A stretch of DNA of 64,000 nucleotides from Rhizobium tropici CIAT 899 (GTDB lineage: Bacteria > Pseudomonadota > Alphaproteobacteria > Rhizobiales > Rhizobiaceae): NCBI RefSeq assembly GCF_000330885.1, contig NC_020059.1:1229001-1293000 (forward strand). The letters are read 5' to 3'. The notes below the pieces were generated by a model. It saw only the letters and a program-made list of their open reading frames with translations. It did not search any database and was not told where the DNA came from. Within the stretch, counting starts at the first letter, position 1. Each line of letters opens with the position of its first letter. A program made the translations under genes and the position numbers. Below, in pieces: positions 55,055 to 64,000 of this stretch.

Positions 55055-57097
55055 TTATTTCGCGGCGTCCTCGTGGAAATGGTTGTAGACCTGTCGTGCC
55101 ACGTTTTCCGATATCCCCTCGACCGCCATCAGATCCGATAGCGCTGCCCGCGATACGGCCTTGGCGGTGCCGAAGTGCTGCAGCAGCGCGCGCTTGCGCG
55201 AGGGTCCGATGCCGCCGATCTCGTCCAGCGGATTCCTAACCATCTCCTTCTTGCGCCGAGCACGATGCGAGCCGATCGCGAAGCGATGCGCCTCGTCGCG
55301 CATCCGCTGGATGAAATAGAGCACGGGATCGCGGGGCGGCAGCGAGAAGCTTTCGCGCGCCGGGGCGAAGAAGCGCTCGCGCCCGGCCTCGCGGTCGACA
55401 CCCTTGGCGACGCCGATGGCGATGACGCTGTCGGTGATCCCAAGCTCCTCGAGAATGGCGCGCACGGCCGTCACCTGCCCCTGGCCACCGTCGATGAGGA
55501 TGACGTCGGGCCAGGCCGGGAAGGGCTGGTCGGCTGCATCGGTGCCAGATGCTTCTGCGATGGCTGTCCGATCAGGCTTTCCTTCCTCCTTCAAGAGGCG
55601 CGAGAAGCGGCGGGTCATGACCTCGCGCATCATGCCGAAGTCGTCGCCCGGCGTGATGTCGGTCGATTTGATGTTGAATTTGCGGTACTGGCCTTTGACG
55701 AAGCCTTCCGGCCCTGCCACCACCATGCCGCCAACTGCATTCGTGCCCATGATATGGGAGTTGTCGTAGATCTCGATGCGCTGTGGCACATAGGGAAGCT
55801 TGAATGTTTCCTTTAAGCCTTCGAGCAGCCGCGATTGCGAGGCGGTTTCCGCGAGCTTCCGGCCATGCGCCTCGCGCGCATTGGCAATGACATGCTCGAC
55901 GAGATCGCGTTTTTCGCCGCGCTGCGGCACGAGGATCGCGACCTTGTGGCCGGCTTTCTCGGTAAGCGCTGCCGCCAGGAGTTCCATTTCCTCGATGGTC
56001 TCCGACAGCAGGATCTGCCGCGGCACGGGCTTGTCATCATAGAATTGCGCGAGGAACGCGTTCAGCACTTCGGCGCCGGAAAGCGACGGATCGGCCTTCG
56101 GGAAATAGGCGCGGTTGCCCCAGTTCTGCCCGGTGCGGAAGAAGAAGACCTGGATGCAGGAAATGCCGCCCTCGTGATGGATGGCGAAGACATCTGCTTC
56201 CTCCACGCCGGCCGGATTGATGCCTTGGTGGCTCTGCACATGCGAGAGCGCGGCAAGCCGATCGCGAAAGATCGCGGCGCGCTCGAAATCCAGATCTTCG
56301 GCGGCGGCATTCATCGCCTCGGCCATATGCGCCTTGACGTTCTGGCTCTTGCCGGAAAGGAAGTCCTTCGCTTCCTGCACCAGTTCCGCATAGCCTGCAT
56401 CGCTGATCTCATGCGTGCAGGGGCCGGAACAGCGCTTGATCTGATAGAGCAGACAGGGCCGCGTGCGCGTCTCGAAGACGCTGTCGGTGCAGGTTCGGAT
56501 CAGAAAGGCGCGCTGCAGCGAATTGATGGTGCGTCCGACCGCTCCAGCCGATGCGAAGGGCCCGAAATAGTCGCCTTTTCGCGCGCGGGCGCCGCGATGC
56601 TTGAAGATCGCCGGCGCGCGATGATCGCCCGTGATCAGAATATAGGGGAAGGATTTGTCGTCCCGCAGCAGCACGTTAAAGCGCGGGCGCAAGCGTTTGA
56701 TGAGATTCGCTTCCAGCAGCAGCGCTTCCGTCTCCGTGCGCGTGGTGACGAATTCCATATTGGCGGTTTCGCGCACCATACGGGCGATGCGGTTGGAGTG
56801 CACCTTGCCCAGCGCGTAGTTGGAAACGCGCTTCTTCAGGTTTCGCGCCTTGCCGACGTAGAGTACGTCGCCGGCCTCGTTGAACATGCGATAAACGCCG
56901 GGATTGTTAGGCAGGCGCTTGACGAATTCGGCGATCAGTTCGGCGCCGCGAAGGCCGGTCTCGTTCTTGCCGCCTTCATTCCAATCGACAGGCGCAACAG
57001 GGGAGGCGGCGGCATCGCCCTCCACCTCGATGTCGTCTTCGATATCCTCTGATTCGTCATAGAGAACGCCGCCATCGGGCAGCTTTCTTCCATTCAT
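55055..57097 (-). CDS. uvrC: Excinuclease ABC subunit C
   Basis: A 680-residue UvrC. The GIY-YIG nuclease domain is about residues 60-140 ('[27 protein letters not shown]', cited in part), followed by the Cys-containing '[15 protein letters not shown]' segment, the UVR motif, the RNase H-like domain and the C-terminal helix-hairpin-helix. It makes both incisions in nucleotide excision repair. Residues 1-50 are an acidic extension not found in E. coli. The ATG at 57097 overlaps the upstream SDR gene stop by four bases. Confidence 0.97.
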   Translation of the reverse strand: MNGRKLPDGGVLYDESEDIEDDIEVEGDAAASPVAPVDWNEGGKNETGLRGAELIAEFVKRLPNNPGVYRMFNEAGDVLYVGKARNLKKRVSNYALGKVHSNRIARMVRETANMEFVTTRTETEALLLEANLIKRLRPRFNVLLRDDKSFPYILITGDHRAPAIFKHRGARARKGDYFGPFASAGAVGRTINSLQRAFLIRTCTDSVFETRTRPCLLYQIKRCSGPCTHEISDAGYAELVQEAKDFLSGKSQNVKAHMAEAMNAAAEDLDFERAAIFRDRLAALSHVQSHQGINPAGVEEADVFAIHHEGGISCIQVFFFRTGQNWGNRAYFPKADPSLSGAEVLNAFLAQFYDDKPVPRQILLSETIEEMELLAAALTEKAGHKVAILVPQRGEKRDLVEHVIANAREAHGRKLAETASQSRLLEGLKETFKLPYVPQRIEIYDNSHIMGTNAVGGMVVAGPEGFVKGQYRKFNIKSTDITPGDDFGMMREVMTRRFSRLLKEEGKPDRTAIAEASGTDAADQPFPAWPDVILIDGGQGQVTAVRAILEELGITDSVIAIGVAKGVDREAGRERFFAPARESFSLPPRDPVLYFIQRMRDEAHRFAIGSHRARRKKEMVRNPLDEIGGIGPSRKRALLQHFGTAKAVSRAALSDLMAVEGISENVARQVYNHFHEDAAK

Positions 57098-57861
57098 TCC
57101 GCACTCTCCGACACGTCTGGCGTTTCCCAGGCAAGATGCTGGCCGCCATCGAGCGCTATCATTTGGCCCGTGATCGAGGGCGTGTCAAAAAGAAAGCGGA
57201 TGGTCCGGCCGAATTCTTCGAGCCCCGGCGCAGCCTTCAATATGAGGCCCTCGATCTGCGCTTGAAAGTCCTCCTCGCTCTGCCGCACGCTGCGCACCGT
57301 CGGACCTGGGCCAATCGCGTTGACGCGGATGCGCGGCGCAAAGCTCTGCGCCATCGTCTGGGTTGCGGCCCAAAGAGCAGCTTTCGACAGCGTATAGGAA
57401 TAGAAGCGGGGATTAAGCGCCCAGACCCGCTGATCGACCATGTTGACGATCAGGCCCGGATAGGGTTCGGGAAGCTGCCGGACGAAATCGGCAGCCAGGA
57501 TGGATGGCGCGCGCACATGCACGGCGAAGTGCGCTTCGAAGGCTTCGGCATCGAAGTGATCGGCGGAATCACCGAGGAAAGCCGAAGCGTTGTTGACCAG
57601 AAGATCGAGCGGACCAAGAGCATCCGCGGCCCTTTCGACAAGGGTTGACGTCTCGACCAAATCTCGCAGATCGGCCTTGATCGCAATCGCCTTGCGGCCC
57701 GTTTGCCGCAGTTTCGCCGCAATTTCTTCCGCCTCGTCGAGGGACTGATGGGCATGCAACGCCACCGCGAAGCCATGAGCCGATAAATCCTCGGCAATTG
57801 CCAGACCTATTCTTTTGGACGCGCCGGTTATCAGCGCCGTGCGTAGTTTTTCCTGGCTCAA
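57094..57861 (-). CDS. SDR family oxidoreductase
   Basis: A 255-residue short-chain dehydrogenase/reductase. The cofactor motif is '[12 protein letters not shown]' (with Ser-Lys-Arg, which suggests an NADPH preference like pteridine-type reductases). 'NNAS' replaces the usual NNAG, and the catalytic '[10 protein letters not shown]' Tyr/Lys is present. The start is a TTG at 57861 with GAAGG about 9 bases upstream; no ATG lies before the Rossmann motif. It is placed directly upstream of uvrC. Substrate is unknown; a folate or pterin reductase role is a guess. Confidence 0.88.
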   Translation of the reverse strand: MSQEKLRTALITGASKRIGLAIAEDLSAHGFAVALHAHQSLDEAEEIAAKLRQTGRKAIAIKADLRDLVETSTLVERAADALGPLDLLVNNASAFLGDSADHFDAEAFEAHFAVHVRAPSILAADFVRQLPEPYPGLIVNMVDQRVWALNPRFYSYTLSKAALWAATQTMAQSFAPRIRVNAIGPGPTVRSVRQSEEDFQAQIEGLILKAAPGLEEFGRTIRFLFDTPSITGQMIALDGGQHLAWETPDVSESAE

Positions 57862-58223
57862 GAGATCGCCTTCTGCTCGTCGTTACCCGATCGATGTTCA
57901 TATAGGGCGTCGATACACCATATGAAAAGATCTGCGAGCAAATGACACGCTTCGGAATTCTTATGTAAAACTTGCGATATATTTAGTTTAAAATAAGTAT
58001 ACATGCTTTAACCATTGGTTATGGTTAATAATTCCTCTGTTGCGATGAAGCAACATCGAAATTCAGCCACCTCTGTGCCACAATGATATCATATTTTGGC
58101 TCTTCCAATTCCTCATTTGCATTCCAATTTCAACCTCGATCCGGGAGGGATATGTTTAATTGCTCGTGGCGCTTCACAGTCGAAGACAGTAAGCGAAGCA
58201 CACGGGCCTGAAAGGAGAAAAGT
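57862..58223. other. A/T-rich divergent region upstream of the outer membrane protein gene
   Basis: A 362-base non-coding region, markedly more A/T-rich than its surroundings at 57940-58120. It contains the promoters of the SDR-uvrC unit and of the outer membrane protein gene, plus an 8-bp perfect inverted repeat at 58008-58028. No small RNA was recognised, although the A/T-rich block could hide one. Confidence 0.6.
58008..58028. promoter_or_regulatory. Perfect inverted repeat upstream of the outer membrane protein gene
   Basis: TTAACCAT-N5-ATGGTTAA, an 8-bp perfect inverted repeat with a 21-bp span, in the A/T-rich region 196 bases before the porin-like gene. Geometry fits a dimeric regulator. 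No regulator gene is adjacent. Confidence 0.4.
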
Positions 58224-58856
58224 ATGCGTACTCTTATCAAGACCCTCATGGTCTCCACTCTCGCCCTCGGTGGCTACACCGCAGCTCACGCCGCTGACGC
58301 TGTCGAGCAGATTCCGCAGCCGCCCGTCGCTCAGGAAGCAGCTCCGGCCGTCAACAACTGGTCCGGCTTCTACATCGGTGGTGCAGGCGACTGGAGCAAA
58401 GGTCATTTCAGCCACAATGGCAACGGCTATGGCTTCGGCGGCCAGGCCTTCACCGGCTACAACTGGCAGCAGGGCCAGATCGTATACGGCGTTGAAGCAG
58501 ACCTCGGCTATGCAGGCATTGACAGCACCCGCAACGGTCTGACCGCCAAGAATGGCGTCAATGGCTCGGTTCGCGGTCGTATCGGCTACGACTTCAACCC
58601 GTTCATGCTGTACGGCACGGCCGGTCTGGCGCTCGCTCAGAACAAGCTCGAAGACGCTACCTCGTCCGACAGCAAGACGGCTGTTGGCTACACGGTTGGT
58701 GCAGGTGCTGAAACCTTCATCACCAACAACATCACCGCTCGCCTCGAGTACCGCTATACGGACTACGGCAAGAAGAACTTCGACCTCGACTCCGGTCGTT
58801 TCTCTCGCGGTTACGACGAGCAGAGCGTCAAGGTCGGTATCGGCGTCAAGTTCTAA
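58224..58856 (+). CDS. Omp25/Omp31-type outer membrane beta-barrel protein
   Basis: A 210-residue outer membrane protein. A signal peptide (about residues 1-23, ending 'AHAAD') is followed by an 18-residue Pro/Gln/Ala linker and the family mark 'NNWSGFYIGGAGDW', then an eight-stranded barrel pattern ending in Phe. Such proteins are abundant in Rhizobiaceae and Brucella envelopes and bind LPS or link to peptidoglycan. The ATG at 58224 follows AAGGAG. It is monocistronic with its own strong terminator. Confidence 0.93.
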   Translation: MRTLIKTLMVSTLALGGYTAAHAADAVEQIPQPPVAQEAAPAVNNWSGFYIGGAGDWSKGHFSHNGNGYGFGGQAFTGYNWQQGQIVYGVEADLGYAGIDSTRNGLTAKNGVNGSVRGRIGYDFNPFMLYGTAGLALAQNKLEDATSSDSKTAVGYTVGAGAETFITNNITARLEYRYTDYGKKNFDLDSGRFSRGYDEQSVKVGIGVKF

Positions 58857-58881
58857 TCGCTTGATGGCATGGAATGAAGAA

Positions 58882-58910
58882 AAAGCCGGGGTTTGCGCCC
58901 CGGCTTTTTT
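58882..58910 (+). terminator. Rho-independent terminator after the outer membrane protein gene
   Basis: AAAGCCGGGG (58882-58891) pairs perfectly with CCCCGGCTTT (58898-58907) across a 6-base loop, followed by a T run to 58910. It lies 25 bp after the stop codon. The opposite strand ends in a T-rich run as well, so it may also act on the convergent GST transcript. Confidence 0.9.
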
Positions 58911-58960
58911 GTTTGCTCGATATTAGTTGCCGATGTGACGCGCAACGTCGCAGAACCGCT

Positions 58961-59554
58961 TCAGACCTGCGGTTTCATCGCTGGAAAATCCGGGAAACGC
59001 TTCTCGAACTTCTGCGCCCAGGCAACCAGCTCGGCATGATCCGCCTCCCATTGCCCTTCGAAGCGGAGCTGCAGATAGCCGACGAGCGAGGCAAGCGCAA
59101 AATGGCCCGCGTGCAGCTTCTTGCCGATCTTTGGCGGTTCGGCGTCGAGATGGGTGAGGGCGCGGCTGACCTTTGTCCACTGGCGGTCGATCCAGGGCTG
59201 ATGCTGCTTCTCGGGTTCGCGAAGGCGCCGCTCATAGACGATCGACAGCAGGCACTCGTTGGTGCCGTCGATCAGCGCTTCCAGAACCTCGATTTCGGTG
59301 CGCTTGCCCTTCTTCGATGGGTAGAGCCCGCCCTCGCGCCGGTCGAAATAGTGCATGATGGCGCGGCTGTCGAAAATCGCTTCGCCGTCGTCGGTCAGTA
59401 ATGTCGGGATCTTGCCGAGCGGATTGTTGTCGATCAGCAGCGTCGGACCGGCATTCGTGTCGACATGGATTTCCGCGAGCTTGATGCCGAGATGGCGTGC
59501 CGCCATGCGGACCTTGCTGGAGAAGGGGGAGGTGGGCGAGCAAAGAAGTCTCAT
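58961..59554 (-). CDS. Glutathione S-transferase family protein
   Basis: A 197-residue GST. The N-terminal thioredoxin-like domain starts 'MRLLCSPTSPFSSKVRMAARHLG' (Ser cluster as likely active-site position) with 'LGKIPTLLTDDGEAIFDSRAI' (cited in part; GSH-binding cis-Pro and Glu/Ser). The C-terminal helical domain is complete. Substrate unknown. The ATG at 59554 is used. It is 33 bp downstream of rlmJ on the same strand. Confidence 0.9.
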   Translation of the reverse strand: MRLLCSPTSPFSSKVRMAARHLGIKLAEIHVDTNAGPTLLIDNNPLGKIPTLLTDDGEAIFDSRAIMHYFDRREGGLYPSKKGKRTEIEVLEALIDGTNECLLSIVYERRLREPEKQHQPWIDRQWTKVSRALTHLDAEPPKIGKKLHAGHFALASLVGYLQLRFEGQWEADHAELVAWAQKFEKRFPDFPAMKPQV

Positions 59555-59587
59555 GAAATCACCTGTGGGATATGTATGTGAAAAGTC

Positions 59588-60439
59588 TCAATGTTCGCCA
59601 CGCAGCCAGAAGGCGCGCTGCGAGGCGAAGCGGTCCTGCGCCAGCAGATCCTTCAAAGCCGGCAGCAGCGCGTGCAGCTCGTCCTTGAGCGTGAAGGGCG
59701 GGTTGACGATGATGAGGCCGGAGCCGGTAAGCCCGGTGAAGCCGCGGTCGCTTTTGACGCTCAGCTCGGCGCAGAGCATCTTCGGAATTTCCAGTGCCTG
59801 CAGCGCCTCGTGAAATGGCTTGATCGGCGCGTCCTTCTTGATCGGATACCAGAGGCAATAGGTGCCGCCGGGAAAGCGGCGCCAGGACCTTGCGAGGCCG
59901 TCGATCAGCCGCTCATATTCGCCTTCTTCCTCGAAAGGCGGATCGACGAGCACGATGCCGCGCTTTTCCTTCGGCGGCAGATGCGCGCCGAGCACCAGCC
60001 AGCCGTCGAGCTCGGTAATGCGGGCGTGGTGATCGCCCTCGAACAGCCGGTGCAGCCGCTGGAAATCGTCCGGATGCAGTTCCATCGCCGAAAGCCGGTC
60101 CTGCGGGCGAAACAGCATGCGGGCGAGTTTCGGAGAACCTGGGTAAAGCCGGAGTCCGCCTTCCGGATTCAGCTCGCGGATCGCGGCGAGGTAGGGTTCC
60201 AGCAGATCGGCCACCTGCGGCACAAGTTCTGCCTCCAACACCCTGCCGATGCCGTCGCGCCACTCACCGGTCTTCTGCGCTTCCTCGGAGGAGAGATCGT
60301 AAAGCCCGATGCCCGCATGCGTGTCGAGGACGCGGAACGCCTTGTCCTTGTTCTGCATATAACGGACGAGGCGCGCGAGAACAGCGTGTTTCAAGACATC
60401 GGCAAAATTGCCCGCGTGGTAGATGTGCCGATAGTTCAT
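59588..60439 (-). CDS. rlmJ: 23S rRNA (adenine(2030)-N6)-methyltransferase RlmJ
   Basis: A 283-residue RlmJ. The N-terminal 'MNYRHIYHAGNFADVLKH' is highly characteristic, the catalytic motif is 'VLVDPPFEEEGEY', and 'LDTHAGIGLYDL' is the SAM site. It methylates an adenine in 23S rRNA. The start is the ATG at 60439; two upstream in-frame codons to 60457 are less likely. It is divergent from the molybdopterin oxidoreductase (81 bp). Confidence 0.96.
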   Translation of the reverse strand: MNYRHIYHAGNFADVLKHAVLARLVRYMQNKDKAFRVLDTHAGIGLYDLSSEEAQKTGEWRDGIGRVLEAELVPQVADLLEPYLAAIRELNPEGGLRLYPGSPKLARMLFRPQDRLSAMELHPDDFQRLHRLFEGDHHARITELDGWLVLGAHLPPKEKRGIVLVDPPFEEEGEYERLIDGLARSWRRFPGGTYCLWYPIKKDAPIKPFHEALQALEIPKMLCAELSVKSDRGFTGLTGSGLIIVNPPFTLKDELHALLPALKDLLAQDRFASQRAFWLRGEH

Positions 60440-60520
60440 TGTCGGTGAAGTCCGCATGAATTGTTGAGATGGGCCGGATTGTCTCTAGTGGCCGGACATC
60501 GCTTGAAATATACAAACATC

Positions 60521-62644
60521 ATGAACATTGCGACCCCCATCCAAGCCAAATCGCGCGTCGGCCACACAGCCTGTCCGCATGACTGTCCCTCCACCTGCGC
60601 GCTGGAGGTCGATCTGACTGAAGACGGCAGGATCGGCCGGGTTCGTGGCGCCAACGACCATTCCTACACCGCAGGCGTCATTTGCGCCAAGGTCGCGCGC
60701 TATGCCGAGCGGCTCTATCACCCCGATCGCCTGATGAAGCCGCTGCGTCGCGCCGGCGCCAAGGGCGAGGGGCGCTGGCAGGAGATCTCCTGGGACGACG
60801 CGCTGGATGAGATCGCCGAAGCCTTCGTCAAGGCCGAAGCCCGGGACGGCAGCGAGGCGATCTGGCCCTATTTTTATGCCGGCACCATGGGCTGGGTGCA
60901 GCGCGATTCCATCGAGCGGCTGCGCCATGCCAAGCGCTATTCCGGTTTCTTCTCGTCGATCTGCACCAATCCGGCCTGGACCGGCTTCACCATGGCGACA
61001 GGCGTGCTGCGTGGCCCGGATCCACGCGAGATGGGTCGCACGGACTGCGTCGTCATCTGGGGCACGAATGCGGTTGCGACCCAGGTCAACGTCATGACGC
61101 ACGCGATCAGGTCCCGCAAGGAGCGCGGCGCCAAGATCGTCGTCGTCGATATCTACGACAACCCGACGATGAAGCAGGCCGACATGGCCCTGATCGTCAA
61201 ACCGGGCACGGATGCGGCCCTTGCCTGCGCCGTCATGCACATCGCCTTCCGCGATGGCTATGCCGACCGCGACTACATGGCCAAATATGCCGACGATCCC
61301 GCCGGCCTCGAAGAGCATTTGAAGTCGAAGACTCCGGCATGGGCTGCTGGCATCACTGGCCTTTCGGTTGATGAGATCGAAGCCTTCGCCAAGCTCGTGG
61401 GAACGACGAAGAAGACTTACTTCCGCCTCGGCTACGGCTTTACCCGTCAGCGCAATGGCGCGATCGCCATGCACGCGGCAGCCTCGATCGCCACAGTTCT
61501 CGGTTCCTGGCAATATGAAGGCGGCGGCGCTTTTCATTCGAACAGCGATATCTTCCGCATGGACGCGAGCGAACTCACCGGCCGCGCCATGAAGGATCAG
61601 GATATCCGCATGATCGATCAGTCGCAGATCGGCCGCGCTTTGACCGGCGATGCCGTGGCGCTGCGCCATCGCGGCCCGGTGACTGCGATGCTTATCCAGA
61701 ACACCAATCCGGTGAATATTGCGCCGGAACAGCGGCTGGTGAAGCGTGGCTTTGCCCGCTCCGATCTCTTCGTCGCCGTGCACGAGCAGTTCATGACCGA
61801 TACGGCGGACATGGCCGATATCGTCATCCCCGCCACCATGTTCGTCGAGCATGACGACATCTACCGTGCCGGCGGCCAGAACCACATCCTGCTCGGCCCG
61901 AAGCTTGTCGAGCCGCCGCCGACCGTTCGCAGCAATCTTTTCGTCATTGAGGAATTGGCGAAGCGCCTCGGTATTGCGGATCGCACCGGCTTCGGCTTCT
62001 CCGCCCGCGAGATGATCGACAGGGTTCTGTCCAGAAGCGGCTTGCCGGATTACGATTATTTCCTCGAGCACAAATGGTTCGATCGCCAGCCGGATTTCGA
62101 GGCCGCCCATTTCGTCAACGGCTTCGCCCATCCCGACGGCAAGTTCCGCTTCCGCCCCGATTGGACCAACCAGCCGGCGCCGAACCGTCCGCCGGCCTCC
62201 GTCGGCCTGCTCGGCCCTCACGTCGAACTGCCAGAGTTTCCGGACCAGGTCGATGTGATCGAGGTGGCCGACCCCGAGCATCCGTTCCGGCTCGCGACCT
62301 CGCCCTCGCGCAATTTCCTGAATTCGAGCTTCGCGGAAACGAAGACGTCACGGCAGAAGGAAGGCCGTCCCGAGGTGATGATCAATCCCACCGATGCCGA
62401 AGCGCTTGAGATTGCACACGGCGATCTGGTGTGTGTCGGCAATGGTCGCGGCGATATCCGCCTCCACGCTCGCGTGACGACGGAAGTGAAGCCCGGTGTG
62501 CTGATCGCCGAGGGGCTCTGGCCGAACAAGGCTCATGTCGACGGCGAGGGCATCAATGTGCTTACCGGCGCCGACCCCGTCGCGCCCTATGGCGGCGCGG
62601 CTGTCCACGACAACAAGGTATGGCTTCGCAAGGACGTGGCATGA
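60521..62644 (+). CDS. Molybdopterin-dependent oxidoreductase
   Basis: A 707-residue member of the DMSO reductase superfamily. The N-terminal [4Fe-4S] site uses the cysteines in 'HTACPHDCPSTCALEVD' and 'AGVICAKVARY'. The C-terminal molybdopterin dinucleotide-binding domain ('RLATSPSRNFLNSSF', 'PTDAEALEIAHGDLV') is intact. No Tat signal is visible, so it is probably cytoplasmic. Substrate is unknown. The start is the ATG at 60521; an earlier frame to 60461 lies in the divergent promoter. Its stop overlaps the next gene by four bases. Confidence 0.92.
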   Translation: MNIATPIQAKSRVGHTACPHDCPSTCALEVDLTEDGRIGRVRGANDHSYTAGVICAKVARYAERLYHPDRLMKPLRRAGAKGEGRWQEISWDDALDEIAEAFVKAEARDGSEAIWPYFYAGTMGWVQRDSIERLRHAKRYSGFFSSICTNPAWTGFTMATGVLRGPDPREMGRTDCVVIWGTNAVATQVNVMTHAIRSRKERGAKIVVVDIYDNPTMKQADMALIVKPGTDAALACAVMHIAFRDGYADRDYMAKYADDPAGLEEHLKSKTPAWAAGITGLSVDEIEAFAKLVGTTKKTYFRLGYGFTRQRNGAIAMHAAASIATVLGSWQYEGGGAFHSNSDIFRMDASELTGRAMKDQDIRMIDQSQIGRALTGDAVALRHRGPVTAMLIQNTNPVNIAPEQRLVKRGFARSDLFVAVHEQFMTDTADMADIVIPATMFVEHDDIYRAGGQNHILLGPKLVEPPPTVRSNLFVIEELAKRLGIADRTGFGFSAREMIDRVLSRSGLPDYDYFLEHKWFDRQPDFEAAHFVNGFAHPDGKFRFRPDWTNQPAPNRPPASVGLLGPHVELPEFPDQVDVIEVADPEHPFRLATSPSRNFLNSSFAETKTSRQKEGRPEVMINPTDAEALEIAHGDLVCVGNGRGDIRLHARVTTEVKPGVLIAEGLWPNKAHVDGEGINVLTGADPVAPYGGAAVHDNKVWLRKDVA

Positions 62645-63234
62645 GTAAATTCGAAAAGGCGAAAGCCGAAATCGTCAGCGAAAAGACGCTGGCGGATCAA
62701 TGGACTCGGCTGAGCACATTCGAGGTCGACTACACGGATTCGCAGGGCGAAAAGCATCGGCTGAAGCGCGAGGTCTATCATCGCACGCCGGCAGCCTGCA
62801 TCCTCCTCTATGATCCCAAACGCGAAACCGTGGTGCTCGTTCGGCAATACCGTCTGCCGGCCCGGCTGGTCGGCGAGCCGGTCTGGATGATCGAAGTGCC
62901 CGCCGGATTGCTCGACGGCGACCAGCCGGAAGCCGCGATCCGCCGCGAGGCCATGGAGGAGACCGGCTTTCGCGTGCGCGACGTCCGCTTCCTGTTCAAG
63001 GCGATGACCTCGCCCGGCTCGTCGACGGAGGTCATTCATTTCTTCGCCGCCGTGATTGACACGTCCGACCGTGTTGCCGATGGCGGCGGGCTTGCGGAAG
63101 AGCATGAGGATATAGAGGTGCTGGAAGTTCGCCTGTCCGATGCGATTGTCATGATTGAGAAGGGCGATATCTGTGACGCCAAGACGATCATGCTGCTGCA
63201 ATGGGCGGTCTTGAATGTCGCCAGCCTGAAATAG
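62641..63234 (+). CDS. Nudix hydrolase, NudK (GDP-mannose hydrolase)-like
   Basis: A 197-residue Nudix protein. The Nudix box reads 'AGLLDGDQPEAAIRREAMEETGF', very close in spacing to E. coli NudK, including the shortened glycine-to-glutamate region and the downstream 'SPGSSTEVIHFF'. NudK hydrolyses GDP-mannose and ADP-ribose-like substrates; identity here is by pattern. The ATG at 62641 overlaps the oxidoreductase stop, so the two are coupled. A functional link between them is not obvious. Confidence 0.88.
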   Translation: MSKFEKAKAEIVSEKTLADQWTRLSTFEVDYTDSQGEKHRLKREVYHRTPAACILLYDPKRETVVLVRQYRLPARLVGEPVWMIEVPAGLLDGDQPEAAIRREAMEETGFRVRDVRFLFKAMTSPGSSTEVIHFFAAVIDTSDRVADGGGLAEEHEDIEVLEVRLSDAIVMIEKGDICDAKTIMLLQWAVLNVASLK

Positions 63235-63365
63235 GCGGCTGCGTGGGTGGGAGCTTGCTCTCCATTCATCACATTGTCACGAATCGAGCTTACCGGGGCG
63301 GGCGGCCGAAGACACTCGAATGTTTCCGCCCTTCCTTCGCTTATGGATGTTTCAGGAGAAAGCCG

Positions 63366-64000
63366 ATGTGGCTCAGCAATTTCACGCTCGTTCTTCCTCA
63401 TGAAGTCGTCGAGAAGGGCGCAGTGCGCATCGAGGACGGCGTGATTGCTGAAATCCGCTCGGAGCCGGTGGAGCAGCCGACTTTTGACGGCGATGGCCGC
63501 TTGCTGATGCCGGGCTTCGTCGACCTGCATTGTGACATGGTGGAGCGCGAGATCGCGCCGCGGCCGAATGCGATGATGCCGATCGATTTCGGCATTCATG
63601 AACTAGACAAGAAGCTGGCGGCGGCCGGCGTCACCACGGCCTTTGCGGCGCTCTCCTTTGCGACCGAAAGCGTCTACGGCCACGTCCGTTCGCTCGAAAC
63701 CACCTCGGCTGTCATTCGCGGCATCGGCAGCCTGCGTGATGAGCTCCTGATCGACCACCGCGTCCATGCACGCTACGAAATCACCAATCTCGGCGCGGCG
63801 CCGACCCTGGAGCGGCTGCTGGAGGAGGGCTCCGTCGATATGATTTCGCTCACCGACCACACGCCGGGGCAGGGGCAGTATAACGACATTGAAAGCTATA
63901 TCCGCAGCATGTCCGAGCGCCGGTCCATGTCGCGCGAGGCTGCCGAGGAGGTCGTAGCAAAGCGCATCGCACAGCGCGAGGACCCTGAGATCGAGCGCAA
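63366..64000 (+). CDS. phnM: Alpha-D-ribose 1-methylphosphonate 5-triphosphate diphosphatase, partial
   Basis: The first 211 residues of an amidohydrolase-family protein; the gene continues past the window edge. The start ATG at 63366 follows AGGAGA. 'MPGFVDLHCDMVERE' carries metal-binding His/Asp residues of the PhnM type, and 'ISLTDHTPGQGQYND' is a PhnM hallmark. PhnM removes diphosphate during C-P lyase breakdown of phosphonates. Other phn genes should follow downstream, outside the window. Confidence 0.93.
   Translation, partial: MWLSNFTLVLPHEVVEKGAVRIEDGVIAEIRSEPVEQPTFDGDGRLLMPGFVDLHCDMVEREIAPRPNAMMPIDFGIHELDKKLAAAGVTTAFAALSFATESVYGHVRSLETTSAVIRGIGSLRDELLIDHRVHARYEITNLGAAPTLERLLEEGSVDMISLTDHTPGQGQYNDIESYIRSMSERRSMSREAAEEVVAKRIAQREDPEIER

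Noticed and set aside
60485..62281. Long antisense frame opposite the molybdopterin oxidoreductase
   Set aside because: A shadow of a well-supported gene with iron-sulfur and cofactor motifs.

Overview
The window is about 60% G+C chromosomal DNA from an alphaproteobacterium of the order Rhizobiales, most likely family Rhizobiaceae (a Rhizobium-like genome). This is an inference from four things: the gene rows rpsF-rpsR-DUF2232-rplI / dnaB / alr / radA / cvpA, fabD-fabG-acpP-fabF-mltG-yicC-gmk and lptF-lptG-lptD-surA-pdxA-rsmA; an Omp25/Omp31-type outer membrane protein; ribosomal protein S6 with a long Arg/Asp-rich tail; and several copies of short intergenic repeats of a rhizobial kind. No tRNA, rRNA, CRISPR array, prophage or insertion sequence was recognised.

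Layout. Positions 1-17000 carry the minus-strand housekeeping row rpsF, rpsR, DUF2232, rplI, dnaB, alr, radA, cvpA. It is interrupted by small accessory modules: a MarR/MFS/HlyD efflux operon between rplI and dnaB; AzlCD branched-chain amino acid export with an AraC regulator, an ArsR/SRPBCC pair with a divergent DHFR-like reductase, and a GFA protein between dnaB and alr; and a LysE exporter between alr and radA. Positions 17179-20364 hold a histidine phosphatase, an unusual ClpP-like/SH3 exported protein and an aldo/keto reductase. Positions 20559-27255 are the plus-strand fatty-acid cluster followed by mltG, yicC and gmk. Positions 27262-34948 are the minus-strand rsmA, pdxA, surA-like, lptD, lptG and lptF, followed by a PAP2 phosphatase. 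pepA and holC follow on the plus strand.

Positions 38144-44000 contain GrpB, a Gfo/Idh/MocA oxidoreductase and a TRAP transporter whose permeases and binding protein are in convergent units. Then come an S9 peptidase, a lipoprotein polysaccharide deacetylase, an ABC-F ATPase, a small conserved protein, DinB and ndk. After ndk lies an inverted pair of GC-rich palindromes. Next is a lipoprotein/CGNR-regulator pair divergent from an orphan LivH-type permease, with a large palindrome between them. Then follow moaE, moaD, pgsA, uvrC, an SDR, an outer membrane protein, a GST, rlmJ, a molybdopterin oxidoreductase, a NudK-like Nudix hydrolase and the start of phnM, which runs off the window.

Most of the window is ordinary core genome. 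The best candidates for a second look are regulatory and accessory: the 28-bp palindrome between the CGNR regulator and the orphan LivH permease, a pair of operator-like palindromes in front of arsR, a MarR-type operator in front of the efflux operon, the ClpP-like/SH3 protein, the PAP2 protein with a changed catalytic motif, and the palindrome pair downstream of ndk. I did not find a convincing wholly new multi-gene system.
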